Positions 46,683-57,091 of a stretch of DNA of 64,000 nucleotides are shown here, piece by piece. The stretch comes from Nitrosomonas sp. Its GTDB lineage: Bacteria; Pseudomonadota; Gammaproteobacteria; Burkholderiales; Nitrosomonadaceae. The translations under genes were made by a program, and so were the position numbers. The stretch spans positions 248,001 to 312,000 of the forward strand of contig JAMWZY010000002.1 in the NCBI GenBank assembly GCA_024281825.1. The letters run 5' to 3'. The notes under the pieces are model-generated. The model was not told the DNA's origin and did not search any database. It worked only from the letters and a program-made list of their open reading frames with translations. Positions within the stretch are counted from its first letter, which is position 1. Every line of letters begins with the position of its first letter.

Positions 46683-47442
46683 CCGTAATAATTTTACCGC
46701 CCTACAATACGCTTTTGCAGCCTATATCCGCGATCCGCAAAAGAACTCTTGCCCTAAAGATATAGATCCACGACGTATGGATGTATACAGCGACTTATTT
46801 TATCGCAATATAGACGATTTTATCGCAAACACCTACCCAATATTGCGTCAAATTTTGCCGGATAACCACTGGCACGCCATGATACGTGATTATTTTTCCA
46901 ATCACTTAGCACATACGCCGTTATTTCCTGAAATGCCGCGGGAATTTCTTAAATATCTACAATATGAGCGTCATGCTTCTCCTGACGATCCCCCCTTCAT
47001 ATTGGAATTGGCGCATTACGAATGGATTGAACTCGCGATTTCTACCTTGGATGTAGAAATCGAACAAACAATTTTTGATCCTAATGGTGATTTGTTAACA
47101 GGCACCCCTGTGATTTCTCCATTAGCTTGGATGCTCAGCTACCACTTCCCAGTCCATCAAATCAGTCCTACTTTTCAACCACAAACCCCCTATAAAGAGC
47201 CTATTCATTTGATCGTTTATCGTGACGAAGATTTTGCCGTGCATTTTATGGAAGTTAATGTTGTCACTGCCCGTTTAATACAATTACTCAATAATACTCG
47301 TGAATCGAGTAAGTATTTATTACAACAAATTGCTGTTGAATTGAACCACCCAAACCCTGAAATAGTGATTCAAGGCGGCCTAGAAATCATAAAAAATTTG
47401 CAAGCACATCAAATAATTCTTGGCACAAAACATCTTCTTTAA
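46657..47442 (+). CDS. bufC: DUF2063 MNIO partner protein, HvfC/BufC
   Basis: About 261 residues. It matches the DUF2063 N-terminal domain: [79 protein letters not shown] and [13 protein letters not shown], followed by a C-terminal helical bundle. In characterised systems this partner recognises the precursor and helps the MNIO. The best start is the GTG at 46657 (VNIINDETD, preceded by AAGAAG), overlapping bufB by 26 bp; the open frame goes back to 46528. No HvfD/DoxX gene follows; the next gene is a GTPase after 227 bp. Confidence 0.88.
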   Translation: MNIINDETDRNNFTALQYAFAAYIRDPQKNSCPKDIDPRRMDVYSDLFYRNIDDFIANTYPILRQILPDNHWHAMIRDYFSNHLAHTPLFPEMPREFLKYLQYERHASPDDPPFILELAHYEWIELAISTLDVEIEQTIFDPNGDLLTGTPVISPLAWMLSYHFPVHQISPTFQPQTPYKEPIHLIVYRDEDFAVHFMEVNVVTARLIQLLNNTRESSKYLLQQIAVELNHPNPEIVIQGGLEIIKNLQAHQIILGTKHLL

Positions 47443-47669
47443 GCAGAAAATACCTCAAATAGCAGTCTTTTTTACACAATCCAACCCCAATAATTTGTGG
47501 TGAAACGAAGCGATAGATTCTGCGTACAAACAACACAAGAAGCGTCCCTGACCTCTCCCCCAATCGGACATGCCATAACAAGCTGTTTGCCCTAACCGTT
47601 TTAATACTATGCTAGCGACCCACACTATTTTGAATTTTAGCCATTTCCCAGAAATGTTAAGATGGAATA

Positions 47670-48905
47670 ATGAAATGGAATGATTTAGAAAACTGGAGCG
47701 GTTACTGGGAGCAGTTGCGCGCGGCATTTACATCACCGAAAGTCGATCCTGACGTTCTGGATGCTTCTTTGCGCGCCGCACGCCAGCACATTCCGGTGCC
47801 GGTTCTATGGTTACTCGGTAAAACCCAAGCTGGCAAAACTTCGATCATCAAGGCATTGACGGGTAATGAAACAGCTGAAATCGGCAATGGATTCCAGCCG
47901 TGCACGCGAACCTCACAGTTTTACGATTTCCCTACACCAGCACCGATCGTACGGTTCCTCGATACGCGCGGCCTTGGCGAAGTTTCGTATGATCCCAGCG
48001 ATGACATCCGCTATTGCGAAGCGCAAGCACATTTGCTAATTGCCGTAGTGAAAGTAATTGATCTCAGTCAAGCCAGTGTTTTTGACGTGCTGCACACGAT
48101 TCGCAAACGCCATCCCGAATGGCCAGTATTGATCGTGCAAACTGGATTGCATGATCTATATCCTGACGACTTCGCGCATATCCTGCCTTGGCCTTACGAC
48201 GATGACCCACTGCCGGGTAGTATTCCACTGGATTTACGCCGTGCATTACAGGCACAACGTAATAGCCTCAAGCCATTACCCGGCTTCGCACCAGTACAGT
48301 GGGTCGCAGTGGACCTGACCTTGCCGGAAGATGGTTTTAGTCCTATAGAATATGGCCTGGAAGCACTCTGGCAAAGAATAGAAGCGTTATCTTCCTTGGG
48401 CCTGCAGTATCAACTCAGTGGTGGCAGAGAAGTACGCGATATCTATGCACGTGCCGCACATCAACACATCATCGGTTATACCTTCACTGCGGCAGGTCTG
48501 GGTGCTTTACCAGTAGTCGATCTAGTTAGCGTTTCGGCCGTTCAAGCAAAGATGCTGCACGGCTTGGCCAAACTGTATGGACAACATTGGGATCAAAGTA
48601 CCATCAGTGAATTTCTGGGATTGATGGGCGTAGGCATCGCATCGAATTACTTGACTCGGTGGTTAACCCGCACTGCGGTAAAGATCATCCCAGTTTGGGG
48701 TCAAACAATCGGCACTCTATGGAGCGTTGCTTCGACAGGTTCTTCCACATATGCATTGGGGAAAGCAGCAATTTATTTCTTTGCGCGACGAAAGAATGGT
48801 TTGAATATTGACCCCGATTCACTACGCCGGTTGTATGCTGAGGAATTAAAACGCGGCGCTTTGATTTTAAAGCAACGCTTACACAAGCCGAACAAGCCCG
48901 AATGA
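47670..48905 (+). CDS. P-loop GTPase with DUF697-like C-terminal domain
   Basis: 411 residues. The Walker A/P-loop GKTQAGKTS (residues 50-58) and the G3 motif DTRG (98-101) are clear; G4 may be QTGLHD. The C-terminal 150 residues (GYTFTAAGLGALPVVDLVSVSAVQAKMLHGLAKLYG) match DUF697, found in YcjF-type membrane-linked proteins, with possible membrane-inserting helices. Cellular role is unknown; such GTPases are linked to stress responses in enterobacteria. It overlaps the next GTPase gene (ATGA), so the two are likely translated together. Confidence 0.85.
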   Translation: MKWNDLENWSGYWEQLRAAFTSPKVDPDVLDASLRAARQHIPVPVLWLLGKTQAGKTSIIKALTGNETAEIGNGFQPCTRTSQFYDFPTPAPIVRFLDTRGLGEVSYDPSDDIRYCEAQAHLLIAVVKVIDLSQASVFDVLHTIRKRHPEWPVLIVQTGLHDLYPDDFAHILPWPYDDDPLPGSIPLDLRRALQAQRNSLKPLPGFAPVQWVAVDLTLPEDGFSPIEYGLEALWQRIEALSSLGLQYQLSGGREVRDIYARAAHQHIIGYTFTAAGLGALPVVDLVSVSAVQAKMLHGLAKLYGQHWDQSTISEFLGLMGVGIASNYLTRWLTRTAVKIIPVWGQTIGTLWSVASTGSSTYALGKAAIYFFARRKNGLNIDPDSLRRLYAEELKRGALILKQRLHKPNKPE

Positions 48906-50452
48906 AGTATTTTTCGTTGTTCAATCCGCTTAGGATGTTGATACTTTTGTTACTCATTTTACCAATACTGGCGTTACTTAGTTTTGGCGTCATATGGTTG
49001 TGGCAAAGTGACTATTTAGTAGATTGGTTGATCGCGCTTGCAGCATGTAGTGTATTGAGTTATGGCTTACAATCTTGGCTTGTGCAACGTGAAAGTAAAC
49101 TATTACGCGATGCCTCCACAACCCCCAATCCAACTTGGCCGCCCAATACCGATACAGTGTGGAAGCAGGTAGAAGCATTGGCGGAAAGCACACACCCCGA
49201 AGATTGGCCATTGGAAAATGGCACATGGACATTACAACTCGCGCAACAAACTTTGCAAACGGTCGCGCACAATTATCACCCAGATGTTGAAAAACCGTTA
49301 TTGGAACTGACCATCCCCCATACATTGCTGATTATTGAACGTGCTAGCCGTGATTTACGCCAGGATATAGCGGAAAAAATCCCTTTCAGTCACCGTCTAA
49401 CGATCGGTGATTTATTTCGGATTCAACGCTGGAAAGTTAAAGCAGAACAACTGTTCAACATCTATCGGGCTGGCAACATCATCGTTAACCCTGTCAATGC
49501 ACTGCTCAGCGAAACTTGGCGTCATTTGCGTGAACGCAGCTTCATACTGGCGAAAGATGAATTGCATCGATGGTTTTTACGTACCTATGTACGCAAAGTC
49601 GGTTACTACGCAATCGATCTTTATAGTGGACGCTTGTCATTGGGTATCGAACATCCCGACTCAGCCACCTCTATTTCCGAAATCGATCTGAAACAAGCAG
49701 CCGATACGTTAACAAAACAGCGCGATGAGCCCTTGCGTATTTTAGTTTTAGGTCGCTCAAATGCTGGAAAATCGAGCTTGATCAATATATTATTCGGTGA
49801 ATTCATTACCGCAACAGACACCCTGCCGGATACTACGGATACCATCAAACCGTTTGTTCTGACACACAAGGGCTTATCACAAGCGATTATCTTCGATAGC
49901 CCCGGCTGTGATAGTCCGCTATTCAGCCAAGAACAGATGCTAACGGCCGCTGGCGAATCGGATTTGATTCTGTGGGTAACACCGGCTAATCGCCCGGATC
50001 GACAAATCGAGCGCGATAATCTCGATGCGCTGCGTGCATTCCAAGCTATGCGCACGCACCGACCCCCGCCACCTTTATTGGTCGCTATCAGCTTCATTGA
50101 TCGCTTGCGACCCATCAATGAATGGCAGCCACCCTATGATTTAAACGATACTGACAATCCCAAATCACTCAACATCGATCACGCAATACAAGCAGTTGTC
50201 AACGATCTTGCGGTACCAATTGAACGTGTTATCCCTGTAAGCCTGGCCGAAGGCAAAATCTATAACGTGGATGATGCACTGTGGTCTGCAATATTAAGCA
50301 TGCAAAGCGAAGCGCTGCGTGTACGTTTGATGCGCTGCCTGGATGCACAAAAAAATGCTGAGAACTGGAACATGCTGCAACACCAAATGGTCAGTACCGG
50401 GCGATTTCTTAAAAAATTACCGGACTTGCTGATGACTAAAAACAAGAAATAA
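48902..50452 (+). CDS. Membrane-anchored Era-like GTPase
   Basis: 516 residues. Two membrane segments near the N-terminus (residues about 11-34 and 41-59), a helical middle, and a GTPase domain with P-loop RSNAGKSS near residue 284, G3 DSPG and a G4-like SFID. It resembles the Era/YeeP-like GTPases found beside DUF697 GTPases. The partner gene overlaps by 4 bp. The substrate or target is unknown. Confidence 0.85.
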   Translation: MKYFSLFNPLRMLILLLLILPILALLSFGVIWLWQSDYLVDWLIALAACSVLSYGLQSWLVQRESKLLRDASTTPNPTWPPNTDTVWKQVEALAESTHPEDWPLENGTWTLQLAQQTLQTVAHNYHPDVEKPLLELTIPHTLLIIERASRDLRQDIAEKIPFSHRLTIGDLFRIQRWKVKAEQLFNIYRAGNIIVNPVNALLSETWRHLRERSFILAKDELHRWFLRTYVRKVGYYAIDLYSGRLSLGIEHPDSATSISEIDLKQAADTLTKQRDEPLRILVLGRSNAGKSSLINILFGEFITATDTLPDTTDTIKPFVLTHKGLSQAIIFDSPGCDSPLFSQEQMLTAAGESDLILWVTPANRPDRQIERDNLDALRAFQAMRTHRPPPPLLVAISFIDRLRPINEWQPPYDLNDTDNPKSLNIDHAIQAVVNDLAVPIERVIPVSLAEGKIYNVDDALWSAILSMQSEALRVRLMRCLDAQKNAENWNMLQHQMVSTGRFLKKLPDLLMTKNKK

Positions 50453-50517
50453 TGCCTTCGAATATCAGTGTTCTCAAAACATCTCCAACTTTTATCTATC
50501 CTTTGATTTGACCTGCT

Positions 50518-51255
50518 ATGAAGCCTGTTTATTCCTTATTTTTTCCGCTGTTTCTGTTATGGATTCTATTTTTTACTCATTCGGTACATGCACAATACTG
50601 GTGGAATGCAAGCCGAGAACCCGCCGGGTTGGCGCCCGATCCTACTACCACACCAGAAGCAATCATCCAAGTGTATGGCGCACGTACATTCAGTTGGCGA
50701 GGATACTTTGGGATTCACACTTGGATTGCAGTAAAACCAACGCAAGCAAAAAACTATACCGTGTATGAAGTGATTGGTTGGCTACAACGTCGAAAACTAT
50801 CAGTGGTATCGATCCATCAAAATGCCCCTGACCGATACTGGTATGGTAATTTACCAGAAGTTTTGTTAGAAAAGCGCGGCAACGGCGTGGATGCAATGAT
50901 TAAAAAAATCGATCAGGCCGCACGCACTTATCCTTATTCCAATAGCTATACCATTTGGCCAGGTCCGAATTCCAATACTTTTATCGCTTGGATCTCTCGG
51001 GCAATTCCCGAGCTTCAATTGGATTTACCGCCGACCGCAATCGGCAAAGATTATCTCAGCCCATGGTTTTTCTCACGCGCCCCAAGCGGCAGCGGTTATC
51101 AGTTTTCGTTATTTGGACTAGTCGGCATACTGGTCAGCCCCATAGAAGGCTTTGAATTGAATTTTCTGGGACTAACTTTTGGTTTTGATCTTGATCCCCT
51201 TGCAATCAAACTTCCTCTGATCGGTCGTAAAAACTTTTCGCCTCTCGCTTCTTAA
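50518..51255 (+). CDS. DUF3750-family exported protein
   Basis: 245 residues with an N-terminal signal/anchor (FFPLFLLWILFFTHSVHA). The body matches DUF3750: EAIIQVYGARTFSWRGYFGIHTWIAVKP, YPYSNSYTIWPGPNSNTFIAWISRAIPEL, ending in GFELNFLGLTFGFDLDPLAIKLPLIGR. The Tyr, His, Trp, Pro and Asn motifs look like a papain-like or NlpC-type fold. Function is unknown. It lies 65 bp after the GTPase pair on the same strand. Confidence 0.85.
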   Translation: MKPVYSLFFPLFLLWILFFTHSVHAQYWWNASREPAGLAPDPTTTPEAIIQVYGARTFSWRGYFGIHTWIAVKPTQAKNYTVYEVIGWLQRRKLSVVSIHQNAPDRYWYGNLPEVLLEKRGNGVDAMIKKIDQAARTYPYSNSYTIWPGPNSNTFIAWISRAIPELQLDLPPTAIGKDYLSPWFFSRAPSGSGYQFSLFGLVGILVSPIEGFELNFLGLTFGFDLDPLAIKLPLIGRKNFSPLAS

Positions 51256-51296
51256 CTTTACGCGCTGGATTGATAAAAATACCACTGGATTTAATT

Positions 51297-51315
51297 GATA
51301 ACTATTCCTATTCAT
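51297..51315 (+). promoter_or_regulatory. Weak Fur-like site before the iron ABC transporter
   Basis: A 19-bp site with about 10 of 19 matches to the Fur consensus (GATAA at its start, ATT near the end), 90 bp before the substrate-binding protein gene. Weak; listed because of the iron context. Confidence 0.25.
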
Positions 51316-51404
51316 ACTATAGTGATTGACAAATTTATTACCAAACGACAAATAAGCTATTTTTAACAAAACCATTTAATTTACTCATCATTTCGAATTC
51401 TTTT

Positions 51405-52415
51405 ATGTTTAAACTCAATATGAACCGCTTTATCCTCGCCTTAGTCTGCTTCTTTACGTGGTCCGTGCAGTCGACACAGGCACAGGAGGTCGTTGTTTAC
51501 TCTGCCCGTATCGAACAACTGATCAAACCGATGTTTGATGCATTCACCAAAGAAACTGGCATCAAAGTAAAATACACCACAGACAATGAAGGCGCGCTGC
51601 TCGCCAAACTTGAAGCGGAAGGCAAAAATACGCCTGCAGATATGTTGGTGACTTCCGATGCTGGAAATCTTTGGGCTGCTGCTCAAGCAGAGCTACTAAA
51701 ACCCATCAAATCCAGCGTCCTTGCGCACAACATTCCTGCCCACCTGCGTGATCCGCAACATCAATGGTTCGGCTTATCAATTCGTGCCAGGACTTTGGTT
51801 TACAACACAAAAAAAGTCAGGCCAGAAGAACTTTCATCCTATGAAAGCCTGGCTGATCCGAAATGGAAAAATCGGTTATGCTTGCGTTCATCCAAAAAAG
51901 TTTATAACCAATCATTGGTCGCGATGATGATTGCAGAGCATGGCGAAGCCAAAACAGAAGAGATCGTCAAAGGCTGGGTCGCCAATCTGGCGACGGATCC
52001 GCTCTCTGATGACACCAAAGCATTGGAATATGTCGCTGCAGGAAAATGCGACGTGACCTTAGTAAACACTTATTACTTCGGTCGTTTGATGAAAAAAGAC
52101 CCGAACCTGCCGCTAGCAATCTTCTGGCCCAATCAGGATAAAAACGGTGTTCACGTAAATGTTTCTGGCGCAGGCATCACCCGTTACAGCCGTAATGAGG
52201 AAGCTGCAATCAAATTACTTGAATTCTTGTCCTCTGAGAAAGCCCAAAATCTATTTGCTGATGTGAACATGGAGTATCCAGTCAATCCAGCCATTGATGC
52301 CGACCCATTTGTTGAAAGTTGGGGTGAGTTTAAACAAAACCCAATGAATTTGGTAAAAGCCGGCGAACTGCAAACAACTGCAGTAAAACTCATGGATCGC
52401 GTCGGGTACCGCTGA
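51405..52415 (+). CDS. fbpA: Ferric iron ABC transporter, substrate-binding protein
   Basis: A 336-residue periplasmic binding protein of the FbpA/AfuA/FutA family. The signal peptide ends near VQSTQAQ. The mature start VVVYSARIEQLIKPMFDAFTKETGIKVKYTTDNEG is typical, and the Fe(III)-binding Tyr-Tyr pair sits in VNTYYFGRLM. Other motifs are GAGITRYSRNEEAAIKLLEFLSSEKAQNLFADVNMEYPVNP. A second ATG at 51420 is also possible. Followed by permease and ATPase genes; together they import ferric iron. Confidence 0.9.
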   Translation: MFKLNMNRFILALVCFFTWSVQSTQAQEVVVYSARIEQLIKPMFDAFTKETGIKVKYTTDNEGALLAKLEAEGKNTPADMLVTSDAGNLWAAAQAELLKPIKSSVLAHNIPAHLRDPQHQWFGLSIRARTLVYNTKKVRPEELSSYESLADPKWKNRLCLRSSKKVYNQSLVAMMIAEHGEAKTEEIVKGWVANLATDPLSDDTKALEYVAAGKCDVTLVNTYYFGRLMKKDPNLPLAIFWPNQDKNGVHVNVSGAGITRYSRNEEAAIKLLEFLSSEKAQNLFADVNMEYPVNPAIDADPFVESWGEFKQNPMNLVKAGELQTTAVKLMDRVGYR

Positions 52416-52504
52416 TGCATAAATGGAACATGAAGCGCTGCCAATAGCAATACTAATAACTCGCTTCATGTTTTCTTTGTTTTACTTTTAATCTTTGCAG
52501 TACG

Positions 52505-54103
52505 ATGCTCGTCTGGCGTTTAATTCCTTTTCTAGCTGCAATATTAGTATTAGCGCCTGTTGGTGTAGTTGTTTCATCATTACTCGCCCCAACCAGCGAT
52601 ATTTGGCAACATTTAATCGCAACATCGCTACCACTTTTATTGCATAATACTTTTTGGCTTGCGTGCGGCGTTATCGCTGGCACAGCGATATTAGGCACCA
52701 GTTTGGCCTGGATAACCGCAATATATGATTTTCCTGGACGTGGCTTTTTCTCTTGGGCGTTATTACTGCCTATGGCTATGCCAGCGTATGTTACTGCGTT
52801 TGTTGCACTAGGCTTGTTCGATTTTACCGGTCCTATCCAAACCACGCTGCGCAACGCACTCGACAGCGATTTATCTTGGTTTCCCGAGATACGCGGTCGC
52901 ATGGGGGTTATCGCCGTAATGTCCTTGGCTTTTTACCCTTATGTATACCTACTTGCGCGCAATGCATTTTTGACGCAAGGCAAGCGCTCACTGGAAGTCG
53001 CTCAATCGTTAGGCCTTAACCGAACACAAGGATTTCTCCGTGTTGCATTGCCGATGGCCCGCCCCTGGATTGCCGGCGGCCTGATGCTGGTGCTCATGGA
53101 AACATTAGCAGACTTCGGCACAGTCGCCGTTTTTAACTACAATACCTTTACCACCGCAATTTACAAAGCCTGGTTCAATATGTTCTCCCTGCAAGCTGCT
53201 TCGCAACTGGCTTCATTATTGATCATCGTCGTTTTTATCGTAATCGTGATCGAACAGCGCTTGCGTTTGCGCATGCGTTACGCGGAAACAAAAGTGAGCG
53301 GCCGAGCCCAGCGCATTCAACTAACCGGATGGCAAAATGTACTCACTATAGGCTTCATAGCATGTATTTTAATCTTGGCATTTGCATTGCCTGTCGCACA
53401 ACTTGCACTCTGGTCTATTGAGGCTTTTTCACAAGATTTTGATATCGCGCGTTATTTGGGATTTTTGTCGCATTCAATATTGCTATCCGGTTTAGCTGCC
53501 GTGCTCACTTGCTCCGTAGTAACCTTGATGATTTATAGCGTGCGCCGTCATCCGGATATTGCCACACGCAATGCTGTTCGCATTGCAACAATTGGCTATG
53601 CACTGCCGGGCACTGTCCTAGCCATCGGTGTTTACGTACCCTTGACGTGGTTGGATGGCCAATTGTCGACAGGATTGGAGCAATGGCTTCAGATAGAAAT
53701 CGGGCCGATCATTCAAGGTACCATTGTTTTAATGTTGATCGCCTACTTGATACGCTTCATGGCTGTGAGTCACTATGCCATTGACAGTGCAATGCGCCGA
53801 ATAACGACCAGTATTGATGAAGCGGCCATGAGCCTTGGATTGAGCGGATGGTCGATCATTGGCAAAGTGCACATACCTATACTCAAATCGGGCTTATTTA
53901 CCGCAATGACCTTAGTATTTGTCGATGTCATGAAAGAAATGCCAATTACGCTGATGACACGACCTTTTGGTTGGGATACCCTCGCAGTACGTATCTATCA
54001 AATGACTTCCGAAGGACAATGGGAGCAAGCTGCAATTCCTGCGTTGACGCTGGTATTAGCAGGTTTGATACCTATTTTCCTATTCATGCGCCAAACTGAG
54101 TAA
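52505..54103 (+). CDS. fbpB: Ferric iron ABC transporter, permease
   Basis: A 532-residue fused permease with two sets of six membrane segments. Each half has an EAA-type loop: SLEVAQSLGLNRTQGFLRVALPMARPWI and IDEAAMSLGLSGWSIIGKVHIPILKSGL. It follows fbpA by 89 bp and is followed 5 bp later by the ATPase gene. Confidence 0.95.
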   Translation: MLVWRLIPFLAAILVLAPVGVVVSSLLAPTSDIWQHLIATSLPLLLHNTFWLACGVIAGTAILGTSLAWITAIYDFPGRGFFSWALLLPMAMPAYVTAFVALGLFDFTGPIQTTLRNALDSDLSWFPEIRGRMGVIAVMSLAFYPYVYLLARNAFLTQGKRSLEVAQSLGLNRTQGFLRVALPMARPWIAGGLMLVLMETLADFGTVAVFNYNTFTTAIYKAWFNMFSLQAASQLASLLIIVVFIVIVIEQRLRLRMRYAETKVSGRAQRIQLTGWQNVLTIGFIACILILAFALPVAQLALWSIEAFSQDFDIARYLGFLSHSILLSGLAAVLTCSVVTLMIYSVRRHPDIATRNAVRIATIGYALPGTVLAIGVYVPLTWLDGQLSTGLEQWLQIEIGPIIQGTIVLMLIAYLIRFMAVSHYAIDSAMRRITTSIDEAAMSLGLSGWSIIGKVHIPILKSGLFTAMTLVFVDVMKEMPITLMTRPFGWDTLAVRIYQMTSEGQWEQAAIPALTLVLAGLIPIFLFMRQTE

Positions 54104-54108
54104 TAACG

Positions 54109-55173
54109 ATGAGTCACCCATTTTTACAACTTAGCACGATTCAACAAGCATATGGAGGTCGTATTGTCGTAGATGCGCTGACACTAGCACTCAAACAAGG
54201 AACAATCGGTTGTTTATTGGGCCCGAGTGGATGCGGGAAAACCACCGTATTGAGATGCATTGCTGGCTTTGAGAAAATCACCGCAGGTGAAATCCGACTG
54301 GATGACGTTTTACTGTGCAGCGCACATCACTTTGTCCCTCCCGAACAAAGACACATCGGTATGGTTTTCCAAGACTATGCTTTATTTCCTCATCTCAGTG
54401 TTGCAGATAATATCCGCTTCGGTTTGAATCATTTGAACAAAATCGAGAAACAACAGCGCGTGCATGAATTACTCGACACCATGCACTTGACGGATTCGGT
54501 TAACAAATTTCCACATGAACTATCAGGTGGACAGCAACAACGTGTTGCTTTAGCGCGCGCACTCGCCCCTAGACCGAAACTATTATTACTTGATGAGCCA
54601 TTCTCGAACTTGGATGTGAATTTACGTGAACGCCTCAGTATGGAAGTACGTGATATTCTCAAACAACAACATATTACCGCCATTCTAGTCACCCACGATC
54701 AAGCCGAAGCATTTACGATTGCCGACCAAATCGGTGTCATGTACCAAGGTGCTATTCAACAATGGGGTACTGCGGATAATCTCTATCACCACCCTATCAA
54801 TCGATTTGTAGCACATTTTATTGGACAAGGCTCGCTGTTGCCCGGAATTATGCGGGATTCTTATCATGTAGAAACCGAGCTGGGTGTTTTACCGACATCA
54901 TTAACGTCACAAGAAACTAGTACGAACTCTCACGTCGTCGACGTTTTTTTGCGTCCTTCCGATATCGAATTCGACGAAAACAGTAATACATACGCGACAA
55001 TAACCCACAAAGCTTTTCTAGGTGCAGAAATCCTCTATACTATTCATCTAGACAGCGGTATAACATTACTTTTACTCGCTTCTAGCTACGTCAATAGAAC
55101 CATAGGAAATCGCATTGGAGTTAGATTACGCTCCTACCCCACTAAAAAGGCCATAGTTTTCAGTCGCCCATAA
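54109..55173 (+). CDS. fbpC: Ferric iron ABC transporter, ATP-binding protein
   Basis: A 354-residue ATPase. Walker A GPSGCGKTT, Q loop QDYALFPHLSV, signature LSGGQQQRVALARAL, Walker B LLLLDEPFSNLD and the H-loop THDQAEAFTIAD are all intact. The C-terminal 110 residues form a TOBE-like regulatory domain. It energises the permease encoded 5 bp upstream. Confidence 0.95.
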   Translation: MSHPFLQLSTIQQAYGGRIVVDALTLALKQGTIGCLLGPSGCGKTTVLRCIAGFEKITAGEIRLDDVLLCSAHHFVPPEQRHIGMVFQDYALFPHLSVADNIRFGLNHLNKIEKQQRVHELLDTMHLTDSVNKFPHELSGGQQQRVALARALAPRPKLLLLDEPFSNLDVNLRERLSMEVRDILKQQHITAILVTHDQAEAFTIADQIGVMYQGAIQQWGTADNLYHHPINRFVAHFIGQGSLLPGIMRDSYHVETELGVLPTSLTSQETSTNSHVVDVFLRPSDIEFDENSNTYATITHKAFLGAEILYTIHLDSGITLLLLASSYVNRTIGNRIGVRLRSYPTKKAIVFSRP

Positions 55174-55358
55174 TCACCACCATTTTTTAGATTTGGTGCT
55201 TCACATTTGACTGTTTTTTCTATAGCATAGCAAAATAAGTTGTTTTACAACCTTTCAACAAATTTAATCCCAAACTTCAGTCAGCTAATTGATTCCCAGA
55301 TTTTCAACGATAGTGTTGGGTTTATGCTTTTACAATCACTTATTTAACAGAGGACTAT

Positions 55359-55685
55359 ATGAGTCAGCATATTCATCATGTTACGGATGCTAGTTTTGAT
55401 GCAGAAGTTTTACAATCAGCTACGCCTGTTTTAGTAGATTATTGGGCAGAGTGGTGCGGCCCTTGTAAAATGATTGCGCCGGTACTGGATGAGGTTGCGA
55501 ATGAATACGGAGACAAACTAAAAGTAGTCAAACTCAACATTGACGAAAACCAGTCTACGCCCCCTAAATATGGCATTCGCGGCATTCCTACTTTGATGTT
55601 ATTCAAAAATGGTAATATCGAAGCAACAAAAGTCGGTGCTCTATCGAAGTCACAACTTACCGCATTTATTGACAGTCACATCTAA
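55359..55685 (+). CDS. trxA: Thioredoxin
   Basis: A 108-residue thioredoxin (E. coli 109). The redox motif WCGPC (Cys33, Cys36) lies in [20 protein letters not shown], and the cis-Pro motif [14 protein letters not shown] is present. Reduces protein disulfides in the cytoplasm. Good AGAGGA Shine-Dalgarno. Upstream of rho, the usual trxA-rho order in proteobacteria. Confidence 0.97.
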   Translation: MSQHIHHVTDASFDAEVLQSATPVLVDYWAEWCGPCKMIAPVLDEVANEYGDKLKVVKLNIDENQSTPPKYGIRGIPTLMLFKNGNIEATKVGALSKSQLTAFIDSHI

Positions 55686-55827
55686 ACCGATTAGTCTTAC
55701 GCGCCTATGGATGTGGATCATGTGGGATTCTTTCTTAACTACATTATCCACTTGAGCAATTCCACCTGTAACCTTTTCCTTCCCTATTTCATCGTTCATT
55801 TGATTATCCTTTATCACGAGTACCCTC

Positions 55828-57087
55828 ATGCGCTTATCTGATTTAAAAAATCTTCATGTTACCGAGTTAGTCAAAATGGCCGTCGAATATGAAATTGATG
55901 GCGCCAATCGAATGCGCAAACAGGATTTAATTTTTGCTCTATTAAAGAATCAAGCGCGAAAAGGCGAAACCATTTATGGACATGGAACGTTAGAGATACT
56001 ACAAGATGGCTTTGGCTTTTTACGATCCCCTGATACATCTTATTTGGCTGGTCCAGATGATATTTATATTTCACCCAGTCAAATTCGGCGTTTCAATTTA
56101 CATACAGGTGATTCGGTTGATGGAGAAATCCGCCCCCCTAAGGATGGTGAACGGTACTTTGCATTAGTTAAAGTTGATAAAGTCAATAGCGAACCACCAG
56201 AAAACTCCAAACAAAAGATTTTATTCGAGAACCTTACCCCTCTATTTCCCAATGAGCGCCTTATATTAGAACGTGATATTAGAGCCGAAGAAAACATAAC
56301 CGGCCGCATCATTGATTTAATTGCGCCTATCGGAAAAGGACAACGTGGTTTATTGGTTGCCAGTCCAAAATCAGGAAAAACCGTGATGCTTCAACATATT
56401 GCACATTCTATTGAGGCGAATTATCCAGACGTTATTCTGATAGTTTTACTTATTGACGAACGTCCTGAGGAAGTGACTGAAATGACTCGTTCGGTACGTG
56501 GCGAGGTAATATCCTCTACTTTTGACGAAGCCGCAACACGTCACGTACAAGTAGCTGACATGGTCATTGAAAAAGCGAAACGCTTAGTTGAACATAAAAA
56601 AGATGTAGTCATATTGCTTGATTCTATTACTCGATTGGCACGCGCCTATAATACTGTGGTTCCTGCTTCAGGCAAGGTACTGACCGGGGGTGTCGATGCC
56701 AGCGCGTTACAGCGCCCAAAACGCTTTTTCGGCGCTGCAAGAAATATTGAGGAAGGCGGTTCTTTAACGATTATCGCAACTGCATTGATTGATACCGGAT
56801 CGCGTATGGATGACGTTATTTATGAGGAATTCAAGGGTACCGGCAATATGGAGATCCATTTAGATCGACGCATGGCAGAAAAGCGTATTTATCCAGCCAT
56901 CAATGTCAACCGCTCTGGAACCCGCCGCGAGGAGCTCCTCATATCCGCTGAGATTTTACAAAAAATTTGGGTTTTGCGTAAATTACTGCATCCAATGGAT
57001 GATATGGATGCTATGGCTTTTCTGCTCGACAAAGTTAAAGGAACTAAAAACAATTCTGATTTTTTTGACTCGATGAAACGCGTTTAA
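55828..57087 (+). CDS. rho: Transcription termination factor Rho
   Basis: A 419-residue hexameric RNA helicase, the same length as E. coli Rho. The N-terminal RNA-binding (Rho N / cold-shock) part includes [18 protein letters not shown] and [18 protein letters not shown]. The ATPase P-loop is [18 protein letters not shown], followed by [35 protein letters not shown] and the family end [13 protein letters not shown]. Intergenic distance to trxA is 142 bp. Confidence 0.98.
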   Translation: MRLSDLKNLHVTELVKMAVEYEIDGANRMRKQDLIFALLKNQARKGETIYGHGTLEILQDGFGFLRSPDTSYLAGPDDIYISPSQIRRFNLHTGDSVDGEIRPPKDGERYFALVKVDKVNSEPPENSKQKILFENLTPLFPNERLILERDIRAEENITGRIIDLIAPIGKGQRGLLVASPKSGKTVMLQHIAHSIEANYPDVILIVLLIDERPEEVTEMTRSVRGEVISSTFDEAATRHVQVADMVIEKAKRLVEHKKDVVILLDSITRLARAYNTVVPASGKVLTGGVDASALQRPKRFFGAARNIEEGGSLTIIATALIDTGSRMDDVIYEEFKGTGNMEIHLDRRMAEKRIYPAINVNRSGTRREELLISAEILQKIWVLRKLLHPMDDMDAMAFLLDKVKGTKNNSDFFDSMKRV

Positions 57088-57091
57088 ATTT

